Source: an uncultured Bacteroides sp. (GTDB lineage: Bacteria; Bacteroidota; Bacteroidia; Cytophagales; Cyclobacteriaceae). Taken from it: a stretch of 64,000 nt of DNA. The position numbers and the translations under genes are program-made. Below are positions 1 through 9,294 of the stretch, one piece after another (the stretch's first letter is position 1; every line of letters starts with the position of its first letter). Under the pieces are notes generated by a model, which made no database searches, was not told where the DNA came from, and saw only the letters and a program-made list of their open reading frames with translations. Location of the stretch: assembly GCA_902168185.1 (NCBI GenBank), contig CABHOV010000034.1:124001-188000 (forward strand), written 5' to 3'.

Positions 1-1
1 C

Positions 2-1210
2 CTGATTCAGAAGAATCATATACAATTACCTGAGACATTCATTACTCCTATACCACACATGAGTTTTGTGTGGGGCGAGGATAATGTTAACTACTTAAGA
101 AAGCGTTACGAAGCGCTGCTGACTAATCCTTTATTTAAGGGAATGCTTTACACCGAAGATCCAAAGCAACTTGAGCAATGGATTCCGTTGATCATGCAAG
201 GACGCGATCATCAACAGAAAGTTGCTGCCACGCGAATGGATCAAGGCACGGATGTAAACTTCGGAGCACTTACCCGCAGTATGTTTAGCATGCTCCAAGA
301 AATGGATGGCGTTACCATGCATTTCAATCATGAAGTAAAAGATCTTAAAAAAGAAGACACCGGTTCGTGGCGCATCAAAGTAAAGAATCGTTCTACCGGT
401 GATAAAAGAAAGATCCGTGCAAAGTTTGTATTTATAGGTGCTGGCGGCGGATCACTCCGATTGCTGGAGAAATCAGATATACCGGAAGGACGTGGCTTCG
501 GAGGTTTCCCGGTAAGTGGCCAGTGGCTGAAATGTACTAACCAGGAAGTTATAGAACAGCACCAGGCAAAAGTATATGGTAAAGCTTCTGTCGGTTCTCC
601 TCCCATGTCAGTGCCGCATCTTGATACACGTGTAATCAATGGTCAGCGCGCATTACTCTTCGGGCCGTACGCAGGTTTCTCAACCAAGTTTTTGAAAGAA
701 GGATCTTATTTCGATCTCATCAAAACTATACAACACGATAATATTATACCGATGCTTGCAGCAGGTATAGATAATATCCCGCTTACAAAATACCTTATCA
801 ACCAGGTACGTCAGACTCCCGAAGATCGCCTTGAAGCATTGAAGGAATTTTATCCCGAAGCGAAAATGGAAGATTGGGAATTGGAAGTTGCAGGACAACG
901 CGTACAGGTGATCAAGAAAGATAAAGAACACGTTGGTGTTCTGGAATTTGGAACGGAAGTGGTAAGTGCTGCCGATGGCAGTATCGCTGCGTTATTGGGC
1001 GCATCTCCCGGAGCGTCTACTGCAGTATCTATCATGCTCACATTATTGCAACGCTGTTTTGGCGATAAGATTAATAGTCAGCAGTGGAAAGCAAAGATTA
1101 CACAGATGATTCCCTCTTACGGACTTACGATGGCCGACAATCCTGAACTCCTCCAAGAAACAAGAGCTCTAACAAACGAAGTTTTAGGGTTGAACACTAT
1201 TCACGCATAA
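2..1210 (+). CDS. mqo: Malate:quinone oxidoreductase, C-terminal part (5' end outside window)
   Basis: FAD-dependent, membrane-associated oxidation of malate to oxaloacetate with transfer of electrons to (mena)quinone. The frame is open from base 2, and the residues before the first in-window ATG (a TPIPHMSFVWG stretch) are typical MQO core sequence, so that ATG at 59 is internal and the true start lies before the window. About 402 residues are present of a family length near 500; the missing piece is the N-terminal FAD-binding Rossmann motif. Recognisable blocks are the GTDVNFGALTR motif, a GAGGG stretch and the C-terminal LLGASPGASTA flavin-contact region. A hairpin follows the stop codon directly. 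Confidence 0.95.
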   Translation: MIQKNHIQLPETFITPIPHMSFVWGEDNVNYLRKRYEALLTNPLFKGMLYTEDPKQLEQWIPLIMQGRDHQQKVAATRMDQGTDVNFGALTRSMFSMLQEMDGVTMHFNHEVKDLKKEDTGSWRIKVKNRSTGDKRKIRAKFVFIGAGGGSLRLLEKSDIPEGRGFGGFPVSGQWLKCTNQEVIEQHQAKVYGKASVGSPPMSVPHLDTRVINGQRALLFGPYAGFSTKFLKEGSYFDLIKTIQHDNIIPMLAAGIDNIPLTKYLINQVRQTPEDRLEALKEFYPEAKMEDWELEVAGQRVQVIKKDKEHVGVLEFGTEVVSAADGSIAALLGASPGASTAVSIMLTLLQRCFGDKINSQQWKAKITQMIPSYGLTMADNPELLQETRALTNEVLGLNTIHA

Positions 1211-1220
1211 AAATATATAG

Positions 1221-1253
1221 GTTGATTACACTTGCCATGCAGGTGTAATCAAC
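1221..1253. terminator. Bidirectional terminator hairpin after mqo
   Basis: A perfect 11-bp inverted repeat (GTTGATTACAC / GTGTAATCAAC) with an 11-nt loop lies 10 nt after the mqo stop codon and before the stop of the convergent small gene. An A/T-rich stretch flanks it on both sides. Its position suggests it ends transcripts from both directions. Confidence 0.7.
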
Positions 1254-1288
1254 TATATCTATACCTCTCATAGCCTTTCTGCACAGCG

Positions 1289-1450
1289 CTATTTTTTCTT
1301 CTTTCCCCAATTCTCTTGCATATCCCGGTAAGCATCCTTACTAACCGTTGATTTTTTCTTTGGCCGTGATACACCTTTTTTCTTGCGTGCATTGATATTA
1401 TTCGCCAGCGAATTTTTTACGCCTAGCTTATTCTTCTTTGTTGTTGCCAT
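1289..1450 (-). CDS. Lysine-rich 53-residue small protein
   Basis: A short gene (53 codons plus TAG) convergent with mqo. The product starts MATTKKNKLGVKNSL and ends with an ENWGKKKK tail. It is strongly basic: nearly one third of residues are Lys or Arg, with short KKKG and RPKKKS clusters, and there is no signal peptide or membrane segment. From memory, small proteins with a serine/threonine- and lysine-rich middle and a DMxxNW-KKKK ending recur in Cytophagales, but I cannot name a function. The composition would fit a nucleic-acid-binding or ribosome-associated protein; this is inference only. A longer overlapping minus-strand ORF in another frame is treated as a shadow. Confidence 0.6.
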   Translation of the reverse strand: MATTKKNKLGVKNSLANNINARKKKGVSRPKKKSTVSKDAYRDMQENWGKKKK

Positions 1451-1684
1451 AACCCGATTCTTTTTTTTAGCGGAGCAATATTATTGTTCCAGACTACTCT
1501 GTTTAATCTTCCTGCAGTATTGATGCAGCGATGCATCCGCATGGTTAAACACAGACGCTGATTGATATATATTCTGTAGACGTTGTTACCAACCTGAAAG
1601 TACAGTGCCCCAAAAGCAATGATGACAGGCACGATTATTTCGGTCCTTACGGGACATATATAAATCCCTCCAATCCATACCCTT

Positions 1685-2506
1685 ATGACAATTCTTGCAA
1701 ACAACATTGCGATCGATTACCTGAAAGCTGGCGATGGCGACATTACACTTCTATTCGTGCATGGCTCTTTTATAAACAAAGATTACTGGCGTGAACAACT
1801 TGAATACTTCAAAACGAATTATTCGGTAATCGCTATTGATCTAGCAGGACATGGTAAATCCGAAACCAACAGAGACCACTGGACGATAGAAGAATTCGGC
1901 AAAGATGTAGCCGGAGTTATCGATGCACTGAAGCTTGAAAATGTTATTCTGATCGGACATTCAATGGGCTCCGATATAATTTTGGAGACAGCCGCTATAC
2001 GGAGGAACGCAGTGATTGGTATCGTGGTCATCGATGCCTTGAAAAATGCAGGCACTGAAATCCCCGAGCTGCTACAACAGGCCGATGCTATACTTGAAAA
2101 CCTGAATACCAATTTCGCAGATACAGTGGAAGGATATGCGCGGCAGGGTTTATACTCTCCGGATACAGATCCTAAAATTGTACATACCGTTGTTCATGAC
2201 TATAGAAGTGCATATCAACCGATGGCTGTCGGCACCATTGCCGATCTCTTCCGATATGCACCGCGCGAACGCGCGCTATTACAAAGCCTGGACCTAAAGG
2301 TATATCTTATAAATGTAGACTATATACCAACCAATGAAGAGTTGCTGAGTAAATATGCACGGGCTGGGTATGAGCTACACATTATCCACGGCACAAGCCA
2401 TTTCCCTATGCTGGAAGAATCGCAGGTACTGAATGAAGCCCTGGAAAAAGCAATCGACAAAATCAGCCAGGAATTAATTCTGGAGCAAGCCTCCCGAAAT
2501 CACTAG
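1685..2506 (+). CDS. Alpha/beta-fold hydrolase
   Basis: A 273-residue cytosolic alpha/beta hydrolase. The oxyanion-hole HGS motif lies near residue 26, the nucleophile elbow is GHSMG (Ser near residue 93), and the catalytic His is in GTSHFPMLE near residue 240; the acid is probably an Asp shortly before it. The family covers esterases, lactonases and haloperoxidase-like enzymes, so the substrate cannot be stated. It stands alone: 234 nt separate it from the previous gene and 105 nt from the following two-component operon. Confidence 0.85.
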   Translation: MTILANNIAIDYLKAGDGDITLLFVHGSFINKDYWREQLEYFKTNYSVIAIDLAGHGKSETNRDHWTIEEFGKDVAGVIDALKLENVILIGHSMGSDIILETAAIRRNAVIGIVVIDALKNAGTEIPELLQQADAILENLNTNFADTVEGYARQGLYSPDTDPKIVHTVVHDYRSAYQPMAVGTIADLFRYAPRERALLQSLDLKVYLINVDYIPTNEELLSKYARAGYELHIIHGTSHFPMLEESQVLNEALEKAIDKISQELILEQASRNH

Positions 2507-2611
2507 TACGAATTTTACGACATCATTCTTTTAAGTAACAATTGGCTTTTCGGATAACCATCCGGAGATTTAATTGTTTCCAAATAAGAATGTATGTTTG
2601 GGTGAAGAACT

Positions 2612-3295
2612 ATGAAAGTACTTTTGGTTGAAGATGAGCCTGGTGTTGTCTCTTTCATCCGCAGAGGATTGATCGAAGCAAGTCATGAAGTTTCCGTTGC
2701 CATGGACGGTGTTACGGCTTGGCAAATGATACAGATGACTATTCCCGATATCATTATTCTGGATATTATGTTGCCTTCCATGAATGGTATAGAACTGTGC
2801 CGCAAAATCAGAAGTCAACAAATTCAAGCACCTATTATTATGCTCACAGCGCTGGGCACATCGGAAAATATAGTCACCGGACTGGACTCGGGTGCGGATG
2901 ACTATATGATAAAGCCTTTTAAATTCTCTGAGCTACTGGCGAGGATCAGTGCCGTTACACGAAGAGTTTCCGGACATTCCACGCAAGGAGATATTATCAC
3001 CATCGATGATTTACTAATCGATACACGTGGTAAAATTGTTAAGCGTGGCGAAGAGCGACTCAACCTCACTGCAAAAGAATATAACTTATTGGAATTTCTC
3101 GCACGCAATAAAGGCCGCGTCTTTTCACGTGCTGAAATACTGGAACGTGTATGGGATATAAATTTCGATATGAATACCAATGTTGTTGATGTATATATCA
3201 ATTACCTGCGCAGAAAAGTAGACAAGCAGCGCGATAAAAAACTTATTCAGACCGTGGTGGGTATTGGCTATGTGTTACGCGATGAACATGCATAA
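2612..3295 (+). CDS. OmpR/PhoB-type response regulator
   Basis: A 227-residue DNA-binding response regulator. The receiver domain (residues 1-115) shows the acidic pair in VEDEP, the phosphoacceptor Asp51 in LDIMLPSMNG, a Thr at the switch position (IIMLTA) and Lys101 in MIKPF. A winged-helix Trans_reg_C domain follows (about 130-225), with NLTAKEYNLLEFL and VYINYLRRKVD motifs. The cognate sensor kinase starts 51 nt downstream. The downstream stress-like protein and bestrophin may be its targets, judging by adjacency only. Confidence 0.95.
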   Translation: MKVLLVEDEPGVVSFIRRGLIEASHEVSVAMDGVTAWQMIQMTIPDIIILDIMLPSMNGIELCRKIRSQQIQAPIIMLTALGTSENIVTGLDSGADDYMIKPFKFSELLARISAVTRRVSGHSTQGDIITIDDLLIDTRGKIVKRGEERLNLTAKEYNLLEFLARNKGRVFSRAEILERVWDINFDMNTNVVDVYINYLRRKVDKQRDKKLIQTVVGIGYVLRDEHA

Positions 3296-3346
3296 AGTAC
3301 AACATCCTCTTTTTAATCCACTCCTTGTAGTGCGCGATGTTGCATC

Positions 3347-4726
3347 ATGACCATACGCACAAAAATAGCGTTGGTATTTACATTGATGACAGCAACGGTG
3401 CTGCTGCTCCTTAGTATATTTGTTTATCTGCTTTCGCTTCAGCATGCTCATGGCAATTTTTTTACGCGATTAAAAGTAAGAGCATCCCTTGCCGCAGAAA
3501 CTCGTTTTGGAGTAGACGAAATACACAGCGTTGTAAAAGGAATTCGTGAACGTCACCTGCAAAGACTTCCGCAGGAGCATGAATATTTTTTTCCGAATGA
3601 TTCATTGCTATCGCAGCATATACAGGATTCTATTCCGGAGATACCTCCTTCCTTTATCCAGGAAGTAAAGCAAAATGATTTTGCAGAATATAACCGCGGC
3701 TTTCTTCACTTTTCAGGTATAGTATATACTTCTCAGAAAGGCAAAAACGTTGTAATCGCATCCGCCTATGACGAGAACGCCGAAAATCATATCACCTTCC
3801 TGCGCAATCTTTTAATGGTTGGTTTTTTGTCGAGTTGTTTACTGGTGTTTGCCTTGGGAAGAATATTTTCCACACGAATCATGCACCCTATATCTGCCGT
3901 CATCTCCAAAGTACACGACATTACCACTACGAACCTGAGTGAGCGCGTGCAAGGTGGTGAAGGCAATGATGAGCTTTCGGAAATAGCGAATACATTTAAT
4001 TCCATGCTCGACCGGCTTGAGACAACCTTCGAGCTTCAGCGTAACTTCATCAGCAATGCATCGCATGAGTTGCGTACACCGCTTACGTCCATTCTCGGCG
4101 AAGCAGAAATCATCCTGCAAACAAAACGCACCACAGAAGACTATATTAAGTCCATAATCACGATGCAGCAAGAGGCTCACAAACTTGAGGAAGTCACTTC
4201 AAGTCTGCTAAGGCTTTCGCAGATCAGTTATGAAGGGAAGAAACAGAAAATAGAGCCGTTGCAGATGGATGAACTGCTCATGAGTATAAAGATAGACTTC
4301 GATAAAAGAATGCCCGACAACCATGTTAAAGTTATGGTGCAGCAGTCTGAAGAAAATCCGAATGTGTATACACTCATGTGTTCCGATGTATGGATGGAAC
4401 TCGCCTTAACGAACATCATTCAAAACAGTATAAAGTACTCCGACAATAAAGAAGTGCTCGTAACTTTGTCGTATACCGATACAGAGTTCTTTATAAATAT
4501 ATCCGACTATGGAATAGGCATTCCCGAGCAAGACCAGAAACATATCTTTGAGCCGTTCTTCCGTGCAAGCAATACCTTTAATTATACGGGATATGGAATC
4601 GGGTTACCGCTCGCGGCACGTATCATCCGATTGCACAGCGGCAAATTGAAAATATACTCCCGCACCAATGAAGGAACCAAGGTCTTCATTCAGTTTCCTC
4701 AGTACAAGAGATTAAAATCTGATTAA
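3347..4726 (+). CDS. Sensor histidine kinase with HAMP domain
   Basis: A 459-residue membrane sensor kinase. A TM helix near residues 8-30 and a second near 147-168 flank an extracytoplasmic sensor of about 115 residues. A HAMP domain follows (about 170-225), then HisKA with His240 in the H-box ASHELRTPL, and a C-terminal HATPase with an N-box (TNIIQNSIKYS), G1 (DYGIGIP), F-box and G2 (GYGIGLPLA). The layout resembles CusS/ArlS-like class I kinases. It pairs with the OmpR-type regulator just upstream. The sensor region shows no motif that reveals the signal. Confidence 0.93.
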   Translation: MTIRTKIALVFTLMTATVLLLLSIFVYLLSLQHAHGNFFTRLKVRASLAAETRFGVDEIHSVVKGIRERHLQRLPQEHEYFFPNDSLLSQHIQDSIPEIPPSFIQEVKQNDFAEYNRGFLHFSGIVYTSQKGKNVVIASAYDENAENHITFLRNLLMVGFLSSCLLVFALGRIFSTRIMHPISAVISKVHDITTTNLSERVQGGEGNDELSEIANTFNSMLDRLETTFELQRNFISNASHELRTPLTSILGEAEIILQTKRTTEDYIKSIITMQQEAHKLEEVTSSLLRLSQISYEGKKQKIEPLQMDELLMSIKIDFDKRMPDNHVKVMVQQSEENPNVYTLMCSDVWMELALTNIIQNSIKYSDNKEVLVTLSYTDTEFFINISDYGIGIPEQDQKHIFEPFFRASNTFNYTGYGIGLPLAARIIRLHSGKLKIYSRTNEGTKVFIQFPQYKRLKSD

Positions 4727-4815
4727 AGAAATTCTTATCACCTTTTAATTCCAGCTTAAAAGCCCGCTAATAGCCGTGCCGTTCTTTTACATCAGAGAAC
4801 AAAACAAGCACGACT

Positions 4816-5484
4816 ATGAAAAATATATTCATCCTTACCCAGTTTGAAGCTGACACCCTGCAGGCAATGAAAACTGCAGCCTATATGAGCGAAAATAAAG
4901 GCAACATTATTCTAGTGACCTGTTCGGAAATTTCCGACTCAATCACGGAGCTACTGTTCCTGTCGGCAAAGGATCACATCGACTTAAACAAGCGACAGGA
5001 TATCTTGGACAAGTGGTCGGTATATAAAGCAGAAACGAATATAGCCACCACGGTGCGTGAGCACCATCAATTTGGAATATCACGACCTGTTATTCAAAAA
5101 TTACTGGAAAGTTTCCAGGTGGATGTTGTCATTGCCCCACTCTCCATTCAGCAAAGCAAGCAGTATATACATAAGTTGTTTCTGAAGCTGTTACACAACA
5201 GCAACTGTCCTCTGTTGTTATTGCCGGAGAAAGATCAGACCAGTGAAATTATACAGCGTGCACTGTTTCTTGACGCGAATGGTAAATCTCTTGCGCCATC
5301 ACTTCAACAGCTGCCGTTTCATGTCATTCATCAATCGATGATCAAAGAGTATGAAAATCAGTCACTGAATGTTCTCGTTGATCAATTGCGTGTCGACCTC
5401 ATTGTGCAACCCAAACGGAGTAACGAAGTGGCGGAGAAAAACGCAGACGTTACAAGCCTGGGGCTGCCCGTGCTTACCATCTAA
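4816..5484 (+). CDS. Universal-stress-protein-like protein
   Basis: A 222-residue soluble protein. The first 140 residues follow the UspA plan: an MKNIFILTQFE first strand, alternating strands and helices, and a HNSNCPLLLLPE final strand that resembles the usual HSPCPVLVV end of a Usp domain. The second part (about 145-222) looks like a degenerate repeat of the fold. The G-2x-G-9x-G(S/T) ATP-binding motif is not visible, so nucleotide binding is doubtful. It lies 89 nt after the sensor kinase and just before a bestrophin-family channel, on the same strand. Confidence 0.6.
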   Translation: MKNIFILTQFEADTLQAMKTAAYMSENKGNIILVTCSEISDSITELLFLSAKDHIDLNKRQDILDKWSVYKAETNIATTVREHHQFGISRPVIQKLLESFQVDVVIAPLSIQQSKQYIHKLFLKLLHNSNCPLLLLPEKDQTSEIIQRALFLDANGKSLAPSLQQLPFHVIHQSMIKEYENQSLNVLVDQLRVDLIVQPKRSNEVAEKNADVTSLGLPVLTI

Positions 5485-5536
5485 GCAGTGTATAACAATA
5501 GCTCCATTCAGTTACCGTCACTATATACTATATATT

Positions 5537-6460
5537 ATGTTACTTAAGAAGCATATACCGTGGACCTATATTCTGGGGAAGATCAAATATGAGATTGCAG
5601 CCGTTGCGATCTATGCTATAGCGTTCGGATTATGGCACGAAGATCTTAACCTGCATCGCATTACAATTCCGCTTAGTATTCCCGCTATCATTGGTACAAT
5701 CATCTCGTTGCTGCTTGCGTTTCGCTCCAACCAGGCGTATGACCGCTGGTGGGAAGCTCGTATCATCTGGGGATCGATTGTTAATGATTCCAGGACGTTG
5801 ATTCGCCAAATGCAGTCGTTCATTAATGATCCTGAGTTTTCGGCAACAGTCAGCAAATTCACGGACAACTTTACCAAACGGCAAATCTTCTGGAATTATA
5901 GTTTGGGGCAAATGTTGCGGAATCAAAATCCGTTGACGCGCGCTGAAGAATATCTTTCTCAGGAAGATCTCGCGTTTGTAAAGAATCATGTACATATACC
6001 CAATGCATTGCTGTTGCTGCATGCACGTGACCTCAAGTATCTTTTGGAAGAAGGATTGCTAAATCCGTTTCAACAGGTTGAGCTGGATAAAACCCTTACA
6101 CGCCTATGTGATGCGATGGGAAAATGTGAGCGTATAAAAAATACTGTTTTCCCAACAACCTATAGCCTATATATAAACTTTGCACTATACCTGTTCATTC
6201 TGCTGGTGCCGTTCGGGCTTACCGAACATCATGGCAGTATCCTGGTTTCACTGGTGATCCTGATCTCGGCTGCATTTTTATTCATCGAAAAAATGGCCAT
6301 TCACTTACAGGATCCATTTGAAAATAAAGCTACTGATACACCCATGACATCGCTTGCCCGCACTATAGAGAGAGACCTTCGTGAAATGATTCGTGATTAT
6401 GAATACGCACATGCAAACAGCAAACCCAAAGTGCTGGATGGTCATTTTTATGTTCTCTGA
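5537..6460 (+). CDS. Bestrophin-family anion channel
   Basis: A 307-residue inner-membrane protein of the bestrophin/RFP-TM (YneE) family, which forms pentameric anion channels in bacteria. Seen are an early amphipathic region with HRITIPLSIPAIIGTIISLL, the conserved FRSNQAYDRWWEAR block, and a distal LLVPFGL...IEKMAIHLQDPF segment, where the family's acidic cluster sits. I chose the ATG at 5537 because it gives the normal bestrophin N-terminus. The frame stays open to 5369, but that extension would run through the previous coding region. It probably belongs with the kinase/regulator/Usp-like genes upstream. Confidence 0.85.
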   Translation: MLLKKHIPWTYILGKIKYEIAAVAIYAIAFGLWHEDLNLHRITIPLSIPAIIGTIISLLLAFRSNQAYDRWWEARIIWGSIVNDSRTLIRQMQSFINDPEFSATVSKFTDNFTKRQIFWNYSLGQMLRNQNPLTRAEEYLSQEDLAFVKNHVHIPNALLLLHARDLKYLLEEGLLNPFQQVELDKTLTRLCDAMGKCERIKNTVFPTTYSLYINFALYLFILLVPFGLTEHHGSILVSLVILISAAFLFIEKMAIHLQDPFENKATDTPMTSLARTIERDLREMIRDYEYAHANSKPKVLDGHFYVL

Positions 6461-6486
6461 AAATCTGATGCTATTAAAACGTATAG

Positions 6487-6513
6487 AGGTTACTGGTATA
6501 ATTCCAGTAACCT
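6487..6513. terminator. Bidirectional terminator hairpin
   Basis: A perfect 10-bp inverted repeat (AGGTTACTGG / CCAGTAACCT) with a 7-nt loop lies between the convergent bestrophin and small coiled-coil genes. It overlaps the last codons and stop of the minus-strand gene. Confidence 0.65.
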
Positions 6514-6687
6514 TCTGCGTTGATAGCTAACCGTCTCTTTCATCTTTGCCAGTTTACTTTTCACGAGGCTCAATCTTAATCGCGTTCGGTAAAGCTGTTC
6601 ATTCCTTCGTTTCAGTTTTTCCTGAAGTATAGCAACCACTTGCAGCAGATGTTCTTTATCAAGTTCCGACAGATTCTCTATTTTCAT
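6490..6687 (-). CDS. Small coiled-coil protein, unknown function
   Basis: A 65-residue charged protein with no signal peptide or membrane segment. After an acidic start (MKIENLSELDKEH) almost the whole chain is one basic helix with leucine heptads (LLQVVAILQEKLKRR, LRLSLVKSKLAKMK), so a coiled coil is likely. It begins 13 nt after the stop of the retropepsin-like gene and is probably cotranscribed with it. Its end overlaps a terminator hairpin. No family was recognised. Confidence 0.55.
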   Translation of the reverse strand: MKIENLSELDKEHLLQVVAILQEKLKRRNEQLYRTRLRLSLVKSKLAKMKETVSYQRRRLLELYQ

Positions 6688-6700
6688 TTCCGGAATTGGA

Positions 6701-7222
6701 TTAAAATGAAATTGTTTTGTCCATGAAATTTATGCTCATGCTATAGCGGTTCAACAAGTCTGAACCCAATATACCCGCTAATCTGATCTGCTCATCGCGT
6801 TGAAGTATAGAGGCAAACTCCCGCATGTCTTTACTCCGAAAGCCATGGTACTTAATGGAGGTACTACCGATCTCGAGTATACACGTGTTTACGTGCCCTA
6901 TATTGGATGTGCCGTTAAAACTCATCACTTCGGTCATGGCCTGTACATCATAGTTCACCACTGAAAAACCAAAATGCGCTGCCTCCGATTCATTGAGTAT
7001 CGATACAGAGGCGCCTGTGTCAATAATAAAAAAAGCGTTTTTACCATTGAGCTTCGCTTTCACTACCGGTATCCTGCCCACCGTATAAAAATTAACCGAT
7101 TGAACAGGGGACTCTGTTTTCATCAAAGGAACAGGCGCGCATGAACATACTATCAACACGAGTATACCAATAGGCATGCACGTATGGTATAGATTCTGTA
7201 GAGGTATAGCTTTGTAAATCAT
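6701..7222 (-). CDS. Retropepsin-like aspartic protease, probable lipoprotein
   Basis: A 173-residue single-domain aspartic protease of the retropepsin-like Asp_protease_2 type. The catalytic motif is IIDTGAS (Asp68), and the second hallmark is the hydrophobic-Gly ILGSDLL near residue 150. Such proteins must dimerise to form one active site. A hydrophobic N-terminal segment ends VCSCAP, and Cys28 could be lipidated, placing the protein in the envelope; an alternative start at Met16 would shorten the signal region. The coiled-coil mini-protein follows in the same operon. Substrate unknown. Confidence 0.75.
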   Translation of the reverse strand: MIYKAIPLQNLYHTCMPIGILVLIVCSCAPVPLMKTESPVQSVNFYTVGRIPVVKAKLNGKNAFFIIDTGASVSILNESEAAHFGFSVVNYDVQAMTEVMSFNGTSNIGHVNTCILEIGSTSIKYHGFRSKDMREFASILQRDEQIRLAGILGSDLLNRYSMSINFMDKTISF

Positions 7223-7408
7223 ATACCAAAGGAGATCACTTTATAAATACGATGCTGGTTTATTAGATTACCAGCAAGCACAGACGATACTTGTCTTGAG
7301 GGATCATATCGATAGCTTTTGTCATACGGTACCTGCTATTAGTAAGGTACAGGCGTTGTTTGTCTAAAAAGCCCCATCCATTCCTGGAAAAATAACGTAT
7401 TTCAACGT

Positions 7409-8569
7409 ATGCCCTTCGATGATGAACCTTGGGAAAAGAGAAATCCGATTGAGGTTTCTGTGAGCCCGGCCTTGTTACTGCAAAGCCGTATTACTGCGCA
7501 CGCCATCTTTTGGCTCGGCCTGATTGTATATGAAGGCCTCATTGCAGGCATGGTCGATGATCTGTATCTTCAACGTGTCACTACTTCCTTTATCGAGCTT
7601 CCGGTGAAGATGGCGGCAACGTACTTCACACTATATATACTGATCGATAAGCTTTTAGTGCATAAGAAATATAGCCTCTTCCTGTCTCTGCTTTTTCTTT
7701 CCATGATTTTTTTTGGGATCCTGGCGCGAATCGTGGCGTATTACACGATATACCCCATGTATTACCCCATGGCTACAAACGTTCCGCTGTTCTTTCTGCC
7801 TAAAATACTCATCACCATCTTTAGTATATATTCAGTGGTAGCGATTGTTGCTTCATTTCACCTGATCAAGCATTGGTATAATCACCAGCAGGCATCGCAA
7901 CGTCTTCATCAAACTGCACAGCAATTGGAAAAAGAAAAACTGGAAGCAGAACTCAAGCTTTTGAAATCGCAGATCAACCCGCACTTTCTTTTCAACACGC
8001 TAAACAATTTATATGCATTAACCTTGCAACATTCACATAAAGCACCTGAAATGGTTTACAAGCTCTCGCAGCTTATGAGCTATATGCTATACGACAGCAA
8101 CCAGATGGAGGTATCACTCAAAAAAGAAATACAATACATCCAGAACTATATAGACCTTGAGAAAGTGCGATATGATACGCGGCTTGACGTCTCTCTAAAT
8201 GTATACGATGTACCCGATACCATTCACATTGCTCCCTTGCTGCTATTGCCATTCGTTGAAAACAGTTTCAAACATGGTGTAAGCAATCAACTTTCAGGTG
8301 GATGGATCCGTATAGATATACTGATACAAGAGAATACACTTGTATTGAAAGTCGAAAATAGTAAAAACATTTTTCCAGCGGAAGATAAACCTGTATCCGG
8401 AATAGGTTTGCAGAATGTACGCAAACGTCTTGATCTCATTTATTCAGATTGCCATTCACTCCAGTTGCTGGATGAGGATGAGACATACCTGGTGATCCTG
8501 AAGATAACTATTCCGGGAGTCTGTATGCGAAAGAGAAACTATATAACTGACCAATATATACCAGCATGA
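7409..8569 (+). CDS. LytS-type sensor histidine kinase
   Basis: A 386-residue kinase of the His_kinase (LytS/YehU) class. Four hydrophobic segments in the first 155 residues form the membrane part, a short coiled coil follows (about 165-185), then the kinase core with His192 in the SQINPHFLFNTLNNLYAL motif. The C-terminal ATPase has an N-box (PFVENSFKHG) and GIGLQNVRKRL. It overlaps the next gene, its LytTR response regulator, by ATGA, indicating translational coupling. The membrane part has no recognisable ligand domain. Confidence 0.92.
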   Translation: MPFDDEPWEKRNPIEVSVSPALLLQSRITAHAIFWLGLIVYEGLIAGMVDDLYLQRVTTSFIELPVKMAATYFTLYILIDKLLVHKKYSLFLSLLFLSMIFFGILARIVAYYTIYPMYYPMATNVPLFFLPKILITIFSIYSVVAIVASFHLIKHWYNHQQASQRLHQTAQQLEKEKLEAELKLLKSQINPHFLFNTLNNLYALTLQHSHKAPEMVYKLSQLMSYMLYDSNQMEVSLKKEIQYIQNYIDLEKVRYDTRLDVSLNVYDVPDTIHIAPLLLLPFVENSFKHGVSNQLSGGWIRIDILIQENTLVLKVENSKNIFPAEDKPVSGIGLQNVRKRLDLIYSDCHSLQLLDEDETYLVILKITIPGVCMRKRNYITDQYIPA

Positions 8570-9294
8570 TTAAGTGTTTGATCGTTGATGATGAGCCCCT
8601 CGCCCGGCAATTGCTGGAGTCGTATGTATCAAAAATAAATGGACTCAGCCTCGTCAAGAGTTGCGGGAACGCCATTGAAGCTTTTACCATATTGCAGCAA
8701 AAGCATATAGATCTGATGTTTCTGGATATACAAATGCCTCAGATCACCGGTATAGACTTACTCAGATCGCTTAAAGATCGGCCGCGTGTAGTGCTCACCA
8801 CTGCCTATCGCGATTATGCTTTTGATGCGTATGACCTGGATGTAGTCGATTACCTGTTGAAGCCTGTTTCTTTCGAGCGGTTTTTGCGCGGTATCAGCAA
8901 AGTATATCAACTGAAACATCCACTGGACGAATGCACACAGGACGCTTCACCACTCGTTAAATCATTTGAAGATGCTTATATATACCTTCGTGAAGACCGT
9001 GAAATGATCAAAGTATATCTGAATGAAATCCTATATATTGAAAGTCTCCGCGATTACGTGCGCGTAAAAACAACACAGAAACAAATCATTACCTACCAAA
9101 AAATAAGTTACCTCGAACAAAAGTTACCGGAAGGAAGGTTTGTCCGCATCCATCGGTCTTTCATTATTCCTGTTGATAAAGTCTCATCGTTTACATCTAC
9201 CACAGCCCGGGTCGGCACCATGGATATTCCCATCGGCCGAAACTTTAAAAACGAAGCCATGAAGATTTTAACTAAAAACAACGTGCTTCTTTAA
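8566..9294 (+). CDS. LytTR-family response regulator
   Basis: A 242-residue regulator. The receiver domain carries the DDEP acidic pair, phosphoacceptor Asp54 in MFLDIQMPQITG, and LLKPVSFERF with the conserved Lys. The LytTR DNA-binding domain (about 140-240) shows ILYIESLRDYVRV and FVRIHRSFII. It is coupled to the LytS-type kinase upstream by a 4-nt overlap. Its targets cannot be read from the sequence. Confidence 0.93.
   Translation: MIKCLIVDDEPLARQLLESYVSKINGLSLVKSCGNAIEAFTILQQKHIDLMFLDIQMPQITGIDLLRSLKDRPRVVLTTAYRDYAFDAYDLDVVDYLLKPVSFERFLRGISKVYQLKHPLDECTQDASPLVKSFEDAYIYLREDREMIKVYLNEILYIESLRDYVRVKTTQKQIITYQKISYLEQKLPEGRFVRIHRSFIIPVDKVSSFTSTTARVGTMDIPIGRNFKNEAMKILTKNNVLL

Noticed and set aside
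1423-1707. 94-codon minus-strand ORF overlapping the mini-protein gene
   Set aside because: Unusual composition, no motif, overlaps both the mini-protein start and the hydrolase start; the 53-codon frame fits better.
5369-5536. N-terminal extension of the bestrophin gene
   Set aside because: It runs through the previous coding region in another frame and lacks family similarity; ATG at 5537 gives the normal N-terminus.
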